Assembly: GCA_021300055.1 (NCBI GenBank)
Contig: JAJTHU010000307.1
Coordinates: forward strand, 1 to 5,976
Direction of reading: 5' to 3'
DNA length: 5,976 nucleotides
DNA from: Nitrosomonadaceae bacterium
GTDB taxonomy: Bacteria > Pseudomonadota > Gammaproteobacteria > Burkholderiales > Usitatibacteraceae
The notes under the pieces: generated by a model
Told to the model about the DNA's origin: nothing
What the model saw: the letters and a program-made list of their open reading frames with translations, nothing else
Databases searched by the model: none
Position numbers and translations under genes: made by a program
Shown: piece by piece, positions 5,694 through 5,976 of the stretch
Layout: each line of letters starts with the position of its first letter
How positions within the stretch are numbered: the first letter of the stretch is position 1

Positions 5694-5975
5694 AGGCTCA
5701 ACGCAGCGCAGGTGCGGGGCGCCGCGGGTCTTGCATTCCGTAGGGGCAAATGCCGTTGATATGTACGTGTCCGGCGTGGGCGTTGCTTTGCTGCATGGCT
5801 TGCCACCGGGCAATGACACTCGCAGCGTGCTTGCGCTCTGCGGCTGCCACGTCTCCGATGAACTCTGAGCCTGCGTGGAACTCACTCGGCTCGCCGGCAT
5901 GCCCGCGCATCCGACCGCACCAAACGCCAGCGCGAGCATCAGCAACGCGACGACTCGGCGCTGGGAGTGCAACAT
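5691..5975 (-). CDS. Small putative lipoprotein at the window edge
   Basis: This ORF of 94 residues starts with ATG one base inside the window edge, so an upstream extension cannot be excluded and its ribosome binding site is not visible. The N-terminus is a convincing lipoprotein signal: Arg6-Arg7, a hydrophobic core (8-20) and AVGC with the lipidated Cys at 23. The rest is Ser/Thr/Pro-rich with three further cysteines (residues near 61, 82 and 91) and no family I recognise. A competing frame (5698-5910) gives a more globular-looking composition with FIGDV, RWQAMQQ and HVHINGICPYGMQ segments, so the signal peptide may belong to a protein that shifts frame near 5905-5915, through either a real or a sequencing frameshift. 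The signal peptide is likely real; the body is uncertain. It reads toward sodB, about 280 bases upstream of its start. Confidence 0.5.
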   Translation of the reverse strand: MLHSQRRVVALLMLALAFGAVGCAGMPASRVSSTQAQSSSETWQPQSASTLRVSLPGGKPCSKATPTPDTYISTAFAPTECKTRGAPHLRCVEP

Positions 5976-5976
5976 A

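Overview
The window looks like an ordinary chromosomal stretch of a moderately GC-rich proteobacterium, most likely a betaproteobacterium. This is an inference from the style of the FeSOD, the CBS protein and the DUF3047 protein; no rRNA or other firm marker is present. I see no tRNA, rRNA, insertion sequence, CRISPR array, phage gene or origin.

The layout is two convergent blocks. On the plus strand (1-3389) lie: a receiver-domain response regulator whose 5' end is cut off or frameshifted; a two-CBS-domain protein; a GNAT acetyltransferase with no ATG start; an HI0933/BaiN-type flavoprotein; and a PIN-domain putative ribonuclease whose ATG overlaps the flavoprotein stop by 4 bases. On the minus strand (5976-3467, read right to left) lie: a small putative lipoprotein at the window edge; sodB (iron superoxide dismutase); a DUF3047 lipoprotein starting just after or overlapping the sodB stop; and msrA (methionine sulfoxide reductase A), whose ATG overlaps the DUF3047 stop by 4 bases. 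The blocks meet tail to tail at 3390-3466.

The clearest functional unit is sodB - DUF3047 - msrA: superoxide removal, an exported protein of unknown function, and repair of oxidised methionine, packed as an apparent operon. The flavoprotein-PIN pair is the second tightly coupled unit; no antitoxin gene is visible for the PIN protein.

The points most worth checking are a likely one-base frameshift just before the receiver domain near base 117, the DUF3047 gene embedded in the sodB/msrA operon, the antitoxin-less PIN gene coupled to a flavoprotein, the in-frame CBS/TAG/GNAT junction without a canonical start, and a hydrophobic in-frame extension upstream of the sodB ATG. I found no convincing new biological system; most of the window is conserved housekeeping and stress genes.
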